Positions 16,737-26,429 of a stretch of 64,000 nucleotides of DNA are shown one piece after another. The translations under genes and the position numbers were made by a program. Each line of letters opens with the position of its first letter. Within the stretch, counting starts at the first letter, position 1. This DNA is from Caballeronia sp. TF1N1 (lineage in GTDB: Bacteria; Pseudomonadota; Gammaproteobacteria; Burkholderiales; Burkholderiaceae), in NCBI RefSeq assembly GCF_022878925.1, contig NZ_CP084626.1:1426001-1490000 (forward strand). Reading direction: 5' to 3'. The notes below the pieces were generated by a model, which was not told the DNA's origin, ran no database searches, and saw only the letters and a list, made by a program, of their open reading frames with translations.

Positions 16737-17591
16737 TCAACGCGACTTGAGCGACATGGGATCGCTCGGGTCGCGCAGCTGCGCGATGTCGTCCAGCCGC
16801 AACTGCACCGAAGGCATGATGTTCGGATGCGTGACCACATAAAAACGATTCGCGCGGATAGCGTCGAAGGTCAGTTCGGCGACATCCCGCGCCGATAGCT
16901 TGCCGTGCTCCACCGCCTTTGCCAGTTGCCGTGCCGCGAGCTTCTGCGACGCCGTCATCTCTTCGTCGTTGACGAGCGCGCCGGGCCGCGCGCGTTCGGC
17001 ATCGGCGATACCGGTCGGCACGAACGCCGGACACAACAAGGACACGCCGACCGACGCGCGCGCGAGCCGCAGATCGTGATAAAGCGTCTCGGTCATGGCC
17101 ACGACCGCATGCTTCGACGCGTTATAGACGCCCATTGCGGGCGCAGCGAGCAGCCCCGCGACCGAAGCCGTGTTGACGATATGCGCCGGTTCGTTCTGGG
17201 CCAGCATGATCGGCGTGAACGCGCGAATGCCGTTGGCAACGCCCATCACGTTGACGCCGAAGACCCATTGCCAGTCGTTCGCGCTGCTCTCCCAGATGAA
17301 GCCGCCGGCGCCCACGCCCGCGTTGTTGAAGAGCAGATGCGCGCCGCCGAACGCATCGAGCGTGGCGCGAGCGAGTGCATCGACGTCCGCGGCATTCGAG
17401 ACGTCCGTTCGCACGCCGCGCACCTCGGCGCCTCGTTCGCGCAGCGATGTCACGGTGGCATCGAGCGCGGTGGCGTCGATATCGGCGAGTACGAGCTTCA
17501 TGCCGAGCGCCGCGCCCTTTAGCGCAAACTCGCGGCCGAAGCCGCTCGCCGCGCCGGTGATCACGGCGACTTTTCCTTCGAAGCGGTCCAA
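16737..17591 (-). CDS. Short-chain dehydrogenase/reductase
   Basis: A 284-residue classical SDR: cofactor motif TGAASGFGREFA near residue 12, NNAGVG near residue 88, and the catalytic NTASVAGLL serine with Y-x3-K in VYNASKHAV. The C-terminal part is longer than in minimal SDRs. Substrate is unknown, and the neighbours (MDR oxidoreductase, thioesterase, acyl-CoA enzymes) suggest a lipid alcohol or ketone. The start is a TTG at 17591 preceded by AGGAG, which keeps the Rossmann fold intact. The open frame upstream of it runs into the next gene and is not protein-like. Confidence 0.9.
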   Translation of the reverse strand: MDRFEGKVAVITGAASGFGREFALKGAALGMKLVLADIDATALDATVTSLRERGAEVRGVRTDVSNAADVDALARATLDAFGGAHLLFNNAGVGAGGFIWESSANDWQWVFGVNVMGVANGIRAFTPIMLAQNEPAHIVNTASVAGLLAAPAMGVYNASKHAVVAMTETLYHDLRLARASVGVSLLCPAFVPTGIADAERARPGALVNDEEMTASQKLAARQLAKAVEHGKLSARDVAELTFDAIRANRFYVVTHPNIMPSVQLRLDDIAQLRDPSDPMSLKSR

Positions 17592-17628
17592 GCGGGCTCC
17601 TTTCTCGCGTGGTGTGGTACTCGGCGCG

Positions 17629-18633
17629 TCAGATGAGCTTGACGAGCTGCTTGCCAAAGTTCTTTCCGCGCAAAAGACCGAGGAACGCTTCGGGCGCATT
17701 TTCGAGTCCCTGCGCAATGGTCTCGCGGTAGATCAGCTTCTTCGTCGCGACGCGTTCGCCGAGTTCCTTCAACGCTTGCGGCCAGAGTTCCATGTGCTCG
17801 CTCACGATGAAACCCTGCAGCTTCAGACGCTGCGTGAGCAGAATGCGCGGCGCCTGCAGCGGCAATGGCTTGCCGTCGTAGCCCGAGATCATGCCGCATA
17901 ACGCAATGCGCCCGTGCGCGTTCATGCGCGGCAGCACGGCGTCGAGCACTTCGCCGCCGACGTTTTCGAAATAGCCGTCGATGTCATCCGGCGCCGCGGC
18001 TTTGAGCTCGTCGTACAAATGGCCCGCCTTGTAGTCGATGCATGCGTCGAAGCCCAGCGTCTCGACGACATAGCGGCACTTCTCGGCGCCGCCCGCAATG
18101 CCGATCACGCGGCAGCCTGCCGCCTTCGCCAGTTGCCCGACCACGCTGCCGACCGCGCCGCTTGCCGCGCTCACGGCAACCGTATCGCCAGCCTTCGGTT
18201 CGATGATGCGATTCAGGCCATACCAGGCCGTCACGCCCGGCATGCCGACCGGGCCGAGATACGCGGACAGCGGAACGTGCGTGGTATCGACGGCATAAAG
18301 ACCCGTGCCGTCCGATGTCCCGTATTCCTGCCAGCCGTACATGCCGACCACGTTGTCGCCGACCTTGAACTTCGGATTGCGCGACTCGACCACTTCACCG
18401 ACCGTGCCGCCGATCATCACTTCGTTCAACGCCTGCGGCGCGGCGTATGACTTGGCATCGCTCATGCGCCCGCGCATGTACGGATCGAGCGACAGATAGT
18501 AATTGCGCACGCGCAGCTCGCCTTCCCGCAGCGGCGCAAGCGGTGTTTCGACGAGCCTGAAATTGTCGGTCGATGCCTCGCCTTCCGGTCGCGATACCAG
18601 CAAAACCTGGCGATTCTTCTGAGCGTCTGCCAT
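17629..18633 (-). CDS. Zinc-independent NADP-dependent oxidoreductase (MDR, leukotriene-B4/prostaglandin-reductase type)
   Basis: A 334-residue medium-chain reductase of the CurA/PTGR1 branch. It carries YYLSLDPYMRGRMSD, GGTVGEVVES, the cofactor loop AASGAVGSVVGQLAK and NVGGEVLDAVLPRMN. Members reduce alpha,beta-unsaturated ketones or aldehydes with NADPH, often detoxifying lipid-derived enals. Zinc-ligand cysteines are absent, as expected. The SDR gene follows 37 bases downstream and the thioesterase gene lies 25 bases upstream, supporting one transcript. Confidence 0.92.
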   Translation of the reverse strand: MADAQKNRQVLLVSRPEGEASTDNFRLVETPLAPLREGELRVRNYYLSLDPYMRGRMSDAKSYAAPQALNEVMIGGTVGEVVESRNPKFKVGDNVVGMYGWQEYGTSDGTGLYAVDTTHVPLSAYLGPVGMPGVTAWYGLNRIIEPKAGDTVAVSAASGAVGSVVGQLAKAAGCRVIGIAGGAEKCRYVVETLGFDACIDYKAGHLYDELKAAAPDDIDGYFENVGGEVLDAVLPRMNAHGRIALCGMISGYDGKPLPLQAPRILLTQRLKLQGFIVSEHMELWPQALKELGERVATKKLIYRETIAQGLENAPEAFLGLLRGKNFGKQLVKLI

Positions 18634-18658
18634 TGCGAATCCTCCTGTTCGGAATGAA

Positions 18659-19129
18659 TCAAGCGTCGCTCGGTCCCGGCGTGGCCTTGGGATCGGAACG
18701 CATTTTCTGTTTCACGATATCGCGGCCCACTGCGAGCCTGCGCATGTATTTGAACGTGCCTAGCGCCTTGGCGACGAAATGCCCTTCGCTGTCGCGCACT
18801 TCGCCTTCGCAATACGCCATGGTGGTGGAGCGATGCAGCACTCGCCCGATGCCGCGCAATTCACCGCGCCCTGGCTGCATGAAGTTCACCTTCATCTCGA
18901 CGGTAACGACGCCGATGCCATTGCCCGCGAGACTGCGCGCGGCGAGTGCCAGCGCGGAATCGAGCAAGGTCATGGTGACGCCGCCGTGCGCGATGCCCCA
19001 CGTGTTCAAATGCGCATCTTCGAGCGCGAGCCGCACTTCCGCTTCGCCGTCGGCGGCCTTGACCAATTCCACGCCGAGCGAGTCGATGAACGGGCTTTCG
19101 ATGGCGACGTCATGTGGCTTGTCGGTCAT
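18659..19129 (-). CDS. PaaI-type hotdog-fold acyl-CoA thioesterase
   Basis: A 156-residue hotdog-fold protein with the family motif NTWGIAHGGVTMTLLDSALALAA, where His, the two glycines and Asp line the active site. It ends with a basic tail. It should hydrolyse acyl- or aryl-CoA thioesters, with the natural substrate unknown. The ATG at 19129 is chosen because the Dabb gene stops at 19135 with only 5 bases between, and residues before MTDKPHD in the longer frame overlap that gene. Position within an acyl-CoA gene group agrees with the family. Confidence 0.9.
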   Translation of the reverse strand: MTDKPHDVAIESPFIDSLGVELVKAADGEAEVRLALEDAHLNTWGIAHGGVTMTLLDSALALAARSLAGNGIGVVTVEMKVNFMQPGRGELRGIGRVLHRSTTMAYCEGEVRDSEGHFVAKALGTFKYMRRLAVGRDIVKQKMRSDPKATPGPSDA

Positions 19130-19134
19130 GGTCG

Positions 19135-19437
19135 TCACACTTCGTAGTCGACGCATTGACGGTCTTCGCGCACCGCGGCAATGAAGTCTTTCAGCGCCAC
19201 GTGCTTCGGATGCACCTGATAGGCAACGAGCGCCGCTTTGTCGTCGAAGTCGGAGACGAGCACGACATCGTAAGTGCAGTCGAAACCCGGTTGCGCCGTA
19301 CCGACCTCGAAGTGTCCCTGCCCCTTAACGATGCTGCGGCAGGTTTCGAGCTTCTCCTTGAGCTTCTGCGCATTCTCCGCGCGGCTCGCGCCTTCCGCCG
19401 ACTCCTTCAGCTTCCACATGACGATGTGACGTAACAC
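19135..19437 (-). CDS. Dabb-family (stress-responsive alpha/beta barrel) protein
   Basis: A 100-residue protein matching the Dabb fold: start MLRHIVMWKLKE, YDVVLVSDFDDKAAL in the middle, and YQVHPKHVALKDFI near the end. Dabb proteins are small dimeric ferredoxin-like barrels, and some act in polyketide or aromatic metabolism while most have no assigned role. It lies immediately upstream of the thioesterase on the same strand (5-base gap). The function here is not known. Confidence 0.88.
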   Translation of the reverse strand: MLRHIVMWKLKESAEGASRAENAQKLKEKLETCRSIVKGQGHFEVGTAQPGFDCTYDVVLVSDFDDKAALVAYQVHPKHVALKDFIAAVREDRQCVDYEV

Positions 19438-19505
19438 GGCAACTCCTGGTCAAGAAAACGATGAAGGCAGAAGCGTAGCAAAGATTCGCCGGTAGCTTTG
19501 GAGGC

Positions 19506-20141
19506 TCACGCGAGCAAATAATCGGAGCGTATGCATTCGATGCCCGCGTCGCGCATTTCGCGCCACGCTCGATCCAGCGAGCCGTCGAGATCGATCGCGC
19601 GGCACGCGTCTTCTATCACGCTCACTTCGAAGCCCGCGCGACGCGCATCCAACGCGGACCACGCAACGCAATAATCCGTCGCCAGTCCCGCGACCCATAC
19701 GCGCTTCGCACCGACGTCGCGCAGATAGCCTGCAAGACCCGTGGGTGTCACGCGATCCGCCTCGAGAAACGCGGAGTAGCTGTCGACATGTTCGTGATGC
19801 CCCTTGCGGATCACGAGCCGCGCGTGCGGTAGTTGCAGGCCGCGATGTAGCGCCGCGCCCTCGGTGTCCTGCACGCAGTGCACCGGCCACAGCACCTGTT
19901 CGCCGTAAGGCATTGTCATCATGTCGAAGGGCGCCCGTCCTTCGTGATTCGCCGCGAACGAGACATGCGAGCGCGGATGCCAGTCCTGCGTCAGGACGAC
20001 ATGCGAGAACGCGCGCGCCAGGCGGTTGATGACGGGCACCACCTCATCGCCTTCCTTCACGGCGAGCGCGCCGCCGGGCATGAAATCGTACTGCACGTCC
20101 ACGACGAGTAAAACGTCTTCTACGGGTTTCATCATGCTCAT
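19506..20141 (-). CDS. pncA: Nicotinamidase
   Basis: It converts nicotinamide to nicotinate in the NAD salvage pathway. The 211-residue protein has the isochorismatase-fold triad: D15 in VVDVQYDF, K113 in IRKGHHEH and C158 in LATDYCVA. The metal-binding DWHP segment (D53, H55) and WPVHCVQ are also present. Length matches the E. coli enzyme (213). The start at 20141 lies 2 bases after the FadB-like gene stop, and the nearby ATGs at 20135 and 20132 are possible too. A salvage enzyme embedded in a fatty-acid gene run is a little unusual. Cofactor supply for the dehydrogenases is a possible reason. Confidence 0.94.
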   Translation of the reverse strand: MSMMKPVEDVLLVVDVQYDFMPGGALAVKEGDEVVPVINRLARAFSHVVLTQDWHPRSHVSFAANHEGRAPFDMMTMPYGEQVLWPVHCVQDTEGAALHRGLQLPHARLVIRKGHHEHVDSYSAFLEADRVTPTGLAGYLRDVGAKRVWVAGLATDYCVAWSALDARRAGFEVSVIEDACRAIDLDGSLDRAWREMRDAGIECIRSDYLLA

Positions 20142-20143
20142 CT

Positions 20144-22228
20144 TCAAGGGTTGAACCGGCCGTTGACCGCCGCGAGTTGCGTCACGCGGGCGGCGGGCTG
20201 CCATGCGTCGCCGTTGGGCTGTTGCGCGTAGCGGCGCATGGCGCGTTCCACGGCGGCAAGTCCGATGGTGTCGGCGTAGAACATCGGGCCGCCGCGCCAG
20301 AGCGGGAAACCGTAACCCGTCAAATACACCATGTCGATATCCGAGGCCTTGGAAGCGATGCCCTCTTCGAGAATACGCGCGCCTTCGTTGACGAGCGCGA
20401 GCATGAGGCGCTCGACGATTTCATCGTCCGCGATACGCCGTCTTTCGATGCCTGCTTCCTTCGAATACGCGACGATCATGTCGTCGACCGCTTGTGATGG
20501 CAGCGCGTCGCGCTTGCCTGGCTCATAGTCATACCATCCCGCGCCGGTCTTTTGTCCGAAGCGGCCCGCTTCGCACAGCCGGTCCGCGATTTTCGAATAG
20601 CGCAACTCCGGCTGCTCGACATAACGGCGCTTGCGAATGGCCCAGCCGATGTCGTTGCCCGCAAGATCGCTCATGCGAAACGGCCCCATGGCGAAGCCGA
20701 AATGTTCGATTGCGCGATCGATCTGCGCGGGCAGCGCGCCTTCCTCCAGCATGAAAAGCGCCTGCCGCAAGTACTGTTCGACCATGCGATTGCCGATGAA
20801 GCCATCGCATACGCCCGAGACCACGGCCGTCTTCCTGATCTTCCGCGCCAGTTGCATGACGGAGGCGAGCACGTCCTTGTCCGTTTTCGCGCCGCGCACC
20901 ACTTCGAGCAGCTTCATGACGTTGGCGGGACTGAAGAAGTGCGTGCCGATGACATCGCCCGGACGTTTCGTGAACGCGGCGATTTTGTCGAGATCGAGCG
21001 TCGATGTGTTCGATGCGAGAATCGCGCCGGGCTTCGCGACTTCATCGAGGCGGCGGAAGACTTGTTCCTTCACGCCCAGGTCTTCGAATACCGCTTCGAT
21101 GATCAAGTCCGCGTGCGCGAGGTCCGCATAATCGAGCGTCGGTTGAATTAGGGCCATGCGTTCATCGACCTCGTCTTGCGTGAGCTTGCCCTTCTTCACT
21201 TGCGCTTCGTAATTGCAGCGCACGTTCGCCAAACCCCGGTCGAGTGCGTCCTGTTTCGTTTCGAGCAACACGACGGAAAATCGCGCGTTGATGAAGTTCA
21301 TGGCGATGCCGCCACCCATCGTGCCCGCGCCGATCACGCCAATGCGCTCGATCTTTCTGACGGGCGTGTTCGACGGCACATCCGCGATCTTGGACGCCGC
21401 GCGTTCGGCGAAGAACGCGTGCCGCAGCGCGCGGCTTTCCGGTGTCTGCACGAGCGCGAGAAAACATTCGCGCTCGAAGGCGAGCCCGCGTTCGAAGCCT
21501 TCTTTCAGGCCTTTTTCGATGGCATCGATGCACTTGTGCGGTGCCGGAAAATGCTTCGCCGTCGCGATGGCGTTCGCGCGCGCGGCCTGGACGATTCGAT
21601 CGGCATCCGTGTGTTCGATGGGGCGTTCGCGCACTTGCGGGTGCATGCCGTCACGCTTGGCGACGTGCTGAGCGAAACGCACGGCGCCATCGAGCAAGTC
21701 GCCTTCGATCATTTGGTCGAAGAGCGCGGTATTCGCGAGTCGTTCGGATGATACCGGCGTTCCCGACACGATCATGCCGAGTGCCCTTTCGAGGCCAACC
21801 ACGCGCGGCAGCCGTTGCGTGCCGCCCGCGCCGGGCAGGAGGCCGAGCTTCACTTCGGGCAGCGCGATCTGCGCGCCGGGCGACGCCACGCGGAAATGCG
21901 CGCCGAGCGCGAGTTCGAGGCCGCCGCCCATCGCCACGGCGTGAATCGCCGCGATCACCGGTTTCGCGCTGCCCTCGATTGCTTCGATGACCGTCTTGAG
22001 CGTCGGTTCTTGCGTCGCCTTCGGCGTATTGAATTCGGTGATGTCCGCGCCGCCCGAAAACGCCTTGCCGGCGCCGATCACGACGATGGCGCGCACGTTG
22101 TCTTCGTCACGCGCGCGCTCGATGCCTTCCACGATGCCAAGCCGTGTCGCGTGCCCGAGGCCGTTCACCGGCGGGTTGTCGAGTGTGATGACGGCGACGC
22201 CGTCGTGGATCGTGAAGTGCACAGCCAT
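20144..22228 (-). CDS. Bifunctional enoyl-CoA hydratase / 3-hydroxyacyl-CoA dehydrogenase (FadB/FadJ-like)
   Basis: It performs the hydration and NAD-dependent oxidation steps of beta-oxidation. The 694-residue protein has an N-terminal crotonase domain (GKAFSGGADITEF, then MGGGLELALG and LPEVKLGLLPGAGGTQ holding the catalytic glutamates). Next is a Rossmann dehydrogenase domain with GVIGAGTMGGGIAMNF near residue 300 and the active-site GTHFFSP, followed by two C-terminal helical dehydrogenase domains. The ATG at 22228 has GGGAG upstream. The frame remains open 63 bases further without protein-like sequence. No thiolase is adjacent, so the third enzyme must be elsewhere. Confidence 0.94.
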   Translation of the reverse strand: MAVHFTIHDGVAVITLDNPPVNGLGHATRLGIVEGIERARDEDNVRAIVVIGAGKAFSGGADITEFNTPKATQEPTLKTVIEAIEGSAKPVIAAIHAVAMGGGLELALGAHFRVASPGAQIALPEVKLGLLPGAGGTQRLPRVVGLERALGMIVSGTPVSSERLANTALFDQMIEGDLLDGAVRFAQHVAKRDGMHPQVRERPIEHTDADRIVQAARANAIATAKHFPAPHKCIDAIEKGLKEGFERGLAFERECFLALVQTPESRALRHAFFAERAASKIADVPSNTPVRKIERIGVIGAGTMGGGIAMNFINARFSVVLLETKQDALDRGLANVRCNYEAQVKKGKLTQDEVDERMALIQPTLDYADLAHADLIIEAVFEDLGVKEQVFRRLDEVAKPGAILASNTSTLDLDKIAAFTKRPGDVIGTHFFSPANVMKLLEVVRGAKTDKDVLASVMQLARKIRKTAVVSGVCDGFIGNRMVEQYLRQALFMLEEGALPAQIDRAIEHFGFAMGPFRMSDLAGNDIGWAIRKRRYVEQPELRYSKIADRLCEAGRFGQKTGAGWYDYEPGKRDALPSQAVDDMIVAYSKEAGIERRRIADDEIVERLMLALVNEGARILEEGIASKASDIDMVYLTGYGFPLWRGGPMFYADTIGLAAVERAMRRYAQQPNGDAWQPAARVTQLAAVNGRFNP

Positions 22229-22332
22229 GAAGATGTCTCCCGTTCGCGCGTCTTTGGCGAGGTTATTGTGAGTGATCGACGCAGAATACACAAAGGAGAA
22301 CGATCGTTCAAATGCGCGTCGTCCGGCGAATG

Positions 22333-22357
22333 AAAACGCCCCGGATCGACCGGGGCG
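22333..22357 (-). terminator. Intrinsic terminator of the acyl-CoA ligase gene
   Basis: Read on the minus strand, CGCCCCGG and CCGGGGCG form an 8-bp stem around TCGAT and are followed by TTTTC. It lies 25 bases after the ligase stop and separates it from the downstream FadB-like gene. Confidence 0.75.
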
Positions 22358-22381
22358 CTAGGTCAGCCGGAAGCGCTGGTA

Positions 22382-24040
22382 TCAAGATGTCTTCTCACCC
22401 TTCTCCGGCAGCACATGCTCCCGATACAACGCGCGCAGCCGCACCTTCTGCAGCTTGCCCGTCGCCGTATGCGGCAACTCGTCGGCGAACACGACATCGT
22501 CCGGAATCCACCACTTCGCGACCTTGCCCTCGAAATGCGCGAGCAAATCCTCACGCGTGATGGTCGCGCCCGGACGCAGCACGGCGACGATCATCGGCCG
22601 CTCCGTCCACTTCGGATGCGAGCACGCAATGCACGCCGCCTCCGCCACCTGCGGATGCGACACCGCGATGTTCTCCAGATCGATCGAACTGATCCACTCG
22701 CCGCCCGACTTGATCACGTCCTTGCTGCGATCGGTGATGTTCATGAAGCCATCGGCGTCGATGGTCGCGACATCGCCCGTTGGAAACCAGCCGTCGATGA
22801 GCGGCGACTCGTCGCGCCGGAAATAGCGGTCGATGACCCACGGTCCGCGCACGTGCAGATCGCCGAACGACTGGCCGTCCCAAGGCAGTTCGTGGCCGTC
22901 GTCGCCGACCACTTTCATATCGACGCCAAAGAGCGCGCGCCCCTGCTTTTCGAGCGAGATGCGCTGTTCCTCGGCCGAACGCTGCTTCTGCCGGAAACTC
23001 AGCCGCGCGAGCGTGCCGAGCGGCGACATCTCCGTCATGCCCCACGCATGAATCACCTGCACGCCGTAGTCTTCCTCGAAGGTCTTCAGCATGGCGGGCG
23101 GACACGCCGAGCCGCCGATCACCGTGCGCTTCAAGGTCGAAAAGCGCAAATCGTTCTGCTTCATGTAGGCGAGGAGCGCCAGCCATACGGTCGGCACGCC
23201 CGCCGAATAGGTGACGCCTTCCGCTTCCATCAACTCATAGAGCGACTTGCCGTCGAGGTCCTTGCCGGGAAACACCAGCTTCGCGCCGACGAGCGGCCCC
23301 GCATGCGGAATGCCCCACGCGTTGACGTGGAACATCGGCACGACGGGCAGGATGGAATCGCTCGATGAAGCGCCCATCGCATCGGGCAAGGCCGCGCCAT
23401 AAGCATGCAGCACCGTCGAGCGATGCGAGTACAGCGCGCCCTTCGGATTGCCCGTCGTTCCCGACGTATAGCAAAGAAACGATGCCTGACGTTCATCGAG
23501 CATCGGCCATTCGTAGACGCCATCCTGTTCGCCGACGAGACTTTCGTAGCTCATCACCGGCACGCTCAGGTTCGAAAGATGCTGCTCGATGCAGGCGGCA
23601 TCGCCGAGTGCGATCCAGCCTTTCACGTTCGGACACTGCGGCGCGATCATCTCGACGAGCGGCGCGAAGGTCATGTCGAACAAGACGTACGAATCGTCGG
23701 CATGATCGATGATGAACGCGACCTGATCCGGAAAGAGACGCGGATTGATGGTGTGGCACACGGCGCCCATGCCCGCCACGCCGTAATAGCACTCCAGATG
23801 CCGGTAGCCGTTCCAGGCGAGCGTGCCGATGCGCTCGCCCTGCTGCACGTCGAGCGCGATCAAGGCCTGCGCGAGTTGCTTCGCGCGCTTCTCGCAATCG
23901 CGGTAGGTGTAGCGATGGATATCGCCTTCGATACGCCGCGACACGATTTCCGTATCGCCGAAGTGGCGCGAGGCATGGGACAACAGGGACGACGCGAGCA
24001 ACGGTATTTCCATCATCTGGCCGTAAAGCGGCGACGTCAT
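22382..24040 (-). CDS. Fatty-acid or short-chain acyl-CoA ligase (AMP-forming)
   Basis: A 552-residue adenylate-forming enzyme. The ATP motif is YTSGTTGNPKGALYSH, followed by the adenylate-binding YSAGVPTVW, GMTEMSP and GWFPTGDVATID, then ITDRSKDVIKSGGEWISS and the terminal lysine motif GKLQKVRL. In this branch relatives activate medium/long-chain fatty acids or 3-methylthiopropionate. Exact substrate is not readable. The ATG at 24040 has GAGGAA upstream. The frame is open upstream but runs into the antisense of selO. The terminator after it suggests a transcript separate from the FadB-like gene. Confidence 0.93.
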   Translation of the reverse strand: MTSPLYGQMMEIPLLASSLLSHASRHFGDTEIVSRRIEGDIHRYTYRDCEKRAKQLAQALIALDVQQGERIGTLAWNGYRHLECYYGVAGMGAVCHTINPRLFPDQVAFIIDHADDSYVLFDMTFAPLVEMIAPQCPNVKGWIALGDAACIEQHLSNLSVPVMSYESLVGEQDGVYEWPMLDERQASFLCYTSGTTGNPKGALYSHRSTVLHAYGAALPDAMGASSSDSILPVVPMFHVNAWGIPHAGPLVGAKLVFPGKDLDGKSLYELMEAEGVTYSAGVPTVWLALLAYMKQNDLRFSTLKRTVIGGSACPPAMLKTFEEDYGVQVIHAWGMTEMSPLGTLARLSFRQKQRSAEEQRISLEKQGRALFGVDMKVVGDDGHELPWDGQSFGDLHVRGPWVIDRYFRRDESPLIDGWFPTGDVATIDADGFMNITDRSKDVIKSGGEWISSIDLENIAVSHPQVAEAACIACSHPKWTERPMIVAVLRPGATITREDLLAHFEGKVAKWWIPDDVVFADELPHTATGKLQKVRLRALYREHVLPEKGEKTS

Positions 24041-24190
24041 GGGTGATTTCCTCGGTGAGTCGGTTGGCGAGTCTGGGCTCGAGTCATTGGGTCGGTCATT
24101 CGCTTTGCGCCGCCCGATGCCCGGCCGGGCGCGGCCCTGCAGGCCCGCGGGCGCGGATTTACAATATCGTTTAACCAAAAGGCGCTCAAT

Positions 24191-25801
24191 ATGTCGTTTT
24201 CCCCAAGCAATGCCGTGCGTGCAGCGTCCGGCGAGAAGGCTTCCGGCGCTGATTCCATGGACGCCATCGCCGCCGCGATCAAGGTTGGCCAGCCAGGCTC
24301 GTTCGCGGCGCTCGGGGCCGCGTTTCTGACGCGCCTTCCCGCCACGCCGGTGCCCGATCCTTATCTCGTCGCGATCTCGCGCGAAACGGCGGACATGCTC
24401 GGCATCGATCCGGATGTCGCGGAAGGCAGCGAGCAAAAGCGCTTTGCCGAATACTTCGCCGGCAATCCCACGCGCGAATGGCCCGCCGGCGACCTGCCTT
24501 ACGCAGCGGTCTATTCGGGGCATCAGTTCGGCGTGTGGGCAGGTCAATTGGGCGATGGCCGCGCACTTACACTCGGCGAGATCGAGCCAGACGCCGATCG
24601 GGACCATGACGGCACACGCTTCGAACTTCAGCTGAAGGGCGCGGGCCGCACACCGTATTCCCGCATGGGCGATGGCCGCGCCGTGTTGCGTTCGTCGATC
24701 CGCGAATTCCTGTGCTCCGAAGCCATGCACCATCTGGGCATTCCCACGACGCGCGCGCTCGCCATCGTCGGCTCCGATATGCCGGTGCGGCGCGAGAGCA
24801 TGGAAACAGCGGCGATCGTCACGCGCGTCGCGCCGAGCTTCGTGCGCTTCGGGCATTTCGAACACTTCTATTCGAACGACCGCGTCGACGATCTCAAAGC
24901 GCTTGCCGATCACGTGATCGAGCGCTTCTATCCGCATTGCCGCGATGCCGACGATCCCTACCTCGCGCTCCTCGACGAAGCCGTGCGCAGCACCGCCGAT
25001 CTGATGGCGGAGTGGCAAGCCGTCGGCTTCTGTCACGGCGTGATGAACACCGACAACATGTCCATTCTCGGTCTCACGATCGACTACGGCCCGTTCGGTT
25101 TCATGGATGGCTTCAACGCGCATCACATTTGCAACCACACGGACACGCAAGGGCGCTATTCGTACAGCCGTCAGCCGCAGGTCGGCTATTGGAACCTGTT
25201 TTGTCTAGCGCAGGCGCTGGTTCCGCTCGTCGGCGCGAACCTGCCGGAAGAAGGCCGTGCGCAACGCGTGGTCGAGGAAGCGCAGAAGGTTCTCGAACGC
25301 TACAAGGCGCGCTTCGGCCCTGTGTTCGAAGCGAAGATGCGCGCCAAGCTCGGCCTCGAAATCGCGCGCGAAGGCGATGACAAACTCGCCAACGGTCTCC
25401 TCGAAATCATGCACGCGAACCGCGCGGACTTCACGCTCACGTTCCGGAACTTGTCGAAGCTCGCGAAATCCGATACCTCGAACGATTCGCCCGTGCGCGA
25501 CCTCTTTCTCGACCGCGCCGCTTTCGACGCGTGGGCGGTGCAGTATCGGGAACGTCTCGCGCACGAAACGCGCGACGATATGGATCGCAGAGCCGCGATG
25601 AATCGCGTGAATCCGAAGTACGTGCTGCGTAATCACCTGGCCGAACAGGCGATTCGCCAGGCGAGCGAAAAGGACTACACCGAAGTGGCGCGGCTTCTCG
25701 ACGTGCTGCGCCGTCCCTACGACGAACAACCCGAATACGAAGCCTACGCCGGCCTGCCGCCCGACTGGGCGAGCGATCTGGAAGTGAGTTGTTCTTCTTA
25801 G
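24191..25801 (+). CDS. selO: Protein adenylyltransferase SelO
   Basis: A pseudokinase-fold enzyme that transfers AMP to proteins and is linked to redox stress. The 536-residue protein shows the SelO motifs [18 protein letters not shown], the [16 protein letters not shown] lysine/arginine region, and the catalytic segment [10 protein letters not shown] (D288, N289) with DYGPFGFMD (D298). It ends in SCSS, and the Cys at the third-last position matches the site where animal SelO has selenocysteine. The start ATG at 24191 has only a weak ribosome-binding site. msrB follows after about 60 bases on the same strand. Confidence 0.95.
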   Translation: MSFSPSNAVRAASGEKASGADSMDAIAAAIKVGQPGSFAALGAAFLTRLPATPVPDPYLVAISRETADMLGIDPDVAEGSEQKRFAEYFAGNPTREWPAGDLPYAAVYSGHQFGVWAGQLGDGRALTLGEIEPDADRDHDGTRFELQLKGAGRTPYSRMGDGRAVLRSSIREFLCSEAMHHLGIPTTRALAIVGSDMPVRRESMETAAIVTRVAPSFVRFGHFEHFYSNDRVDDLKALADHVIERFYPHCRDADDPYLALLDEAVRSTADLMAEWQAVGFCHGVMNTDNMSILGLTIDYGPFGFMDGFNAHHICNHTDTQGRYSYSRQPQVGYWNLFCLAQALVPLVGANLPEEGRAQRVVEEAQKVLERYKARFGPVFEAKMRAKLGLEIAREGDDKLANGLLEIMHANRADFTLTFRNLSKLAKSDTSNDSPVRDLFLDRAAFDAWAVQYRERLAHETRDDMDRRAAMNRVNPKYVLRNHLAEQAIRQASEKDYTEVARLLDVLRRPYDEQPEYEAYAGLPPDWASDLEVSCSS

Positions 25802-25863
25802 GATCGCCCCAAAATAGCTGGCCTGATCCGTTTTTCCGACTTTCGGCCGATAAAAGGAATGAT

Positions 25864-26295
25864 ATGAGCAGAGACGACACCACCGACAACACTGGCGCCA
25901 CGGCGTATCCGCTGCAAAAGGACGATGCGGCGTATCGCAGCGAACTCAACGACATGCAGTATCAGGTCACGCGCCACGCGGCGACCGAGCGCCCGTTCTC
26001 CGGCGAATACTGGGACCACTTCGAGCGCGGCGTGTATGACTGCGTGTGTTGCGGCACGCCGCTTTTCGAATCCGCGACCAAGTTCGACGCGGGCTGCGGC
26101 TGGCCCAGCTACTTTAAGCCGATCAACGGCGAAGTGATCGAAGAGAAGACCGACCGCTCGCACGGCATGCTGCGCATCGAAGTGCAGTGCAAGAACTGCG
26201 GCGCGCACCTCGGCCACGTCTTCGAAGACGGCCCGGCGCCCACCGGTTTGCGGTATTGCATCAACTCGGCTGCGCTACAATTCGAATCCAAGTAA
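25864..26295 (+). CDS. msrB: Peptide-methionine (R)-S-oxide reductase MsrB
   Basis: It reduces the R-form of methionine sulfoxide in damaged proteins. The 143 residues contain the structural zinc cysteines (CVCC then CKNC), the substrate loop [11 protein letters not shown] and the catalytic cysteine in RYCINSAAL. Length is typical. AGGA lies 5 bases before the ATG at 25864. The frame is open upstream to 25789, overlapping selO's end, without family match. Position directly after selO fits a shared redox-repair function. Confidence 0.96.
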   Translation: MSRDDTTDNTGATAYPLQKDDAAYRSELNDMQYQVTRHAATERPFSGEYWDHFERGVYDCVCCGTPLFESATKFDAGCGWPSYFKPINGEVIEEKTDRSHGMLRIEVQCKNCGAHLGHVFEDGPAPTGLRYCINSAALQFESK

Positions 26296-26353
26296 GCGCG
26301 GGCGGGTTGTGGCGGGCTAATCAATAAGCCCGTGCATAATTTTCTGCCGCATG

Positions 26354-26386
26354 GAACGCCCGCTTCTCGAGAGCGGGCGTTCGTTT
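26354..26386 (+). terminator. Hairpin between msrB and yciB
   Basis: A perfect 11-bp stem (GAACGCCCGCT with AGCGGGCGTTC) and a 7-base loop are followed by GTTTCG, about 58 bases after msrB. The T-run is weak, so read-through into yciB is possible. Confidence 0.55.
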
Positions 26387-26429
26387 CGCGCGCCGCAGCC
26401 TGCTCGCTGCCCACCTCATCGCCACGCCA

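Noticed and set aside
22382..25150. Longer acyl-CoA ligase reading to 25150
   Set aside because: The extension is antisense to selO, lacks ligase motifs, and the ATG at 24040 has a proper ribosome-binding site.
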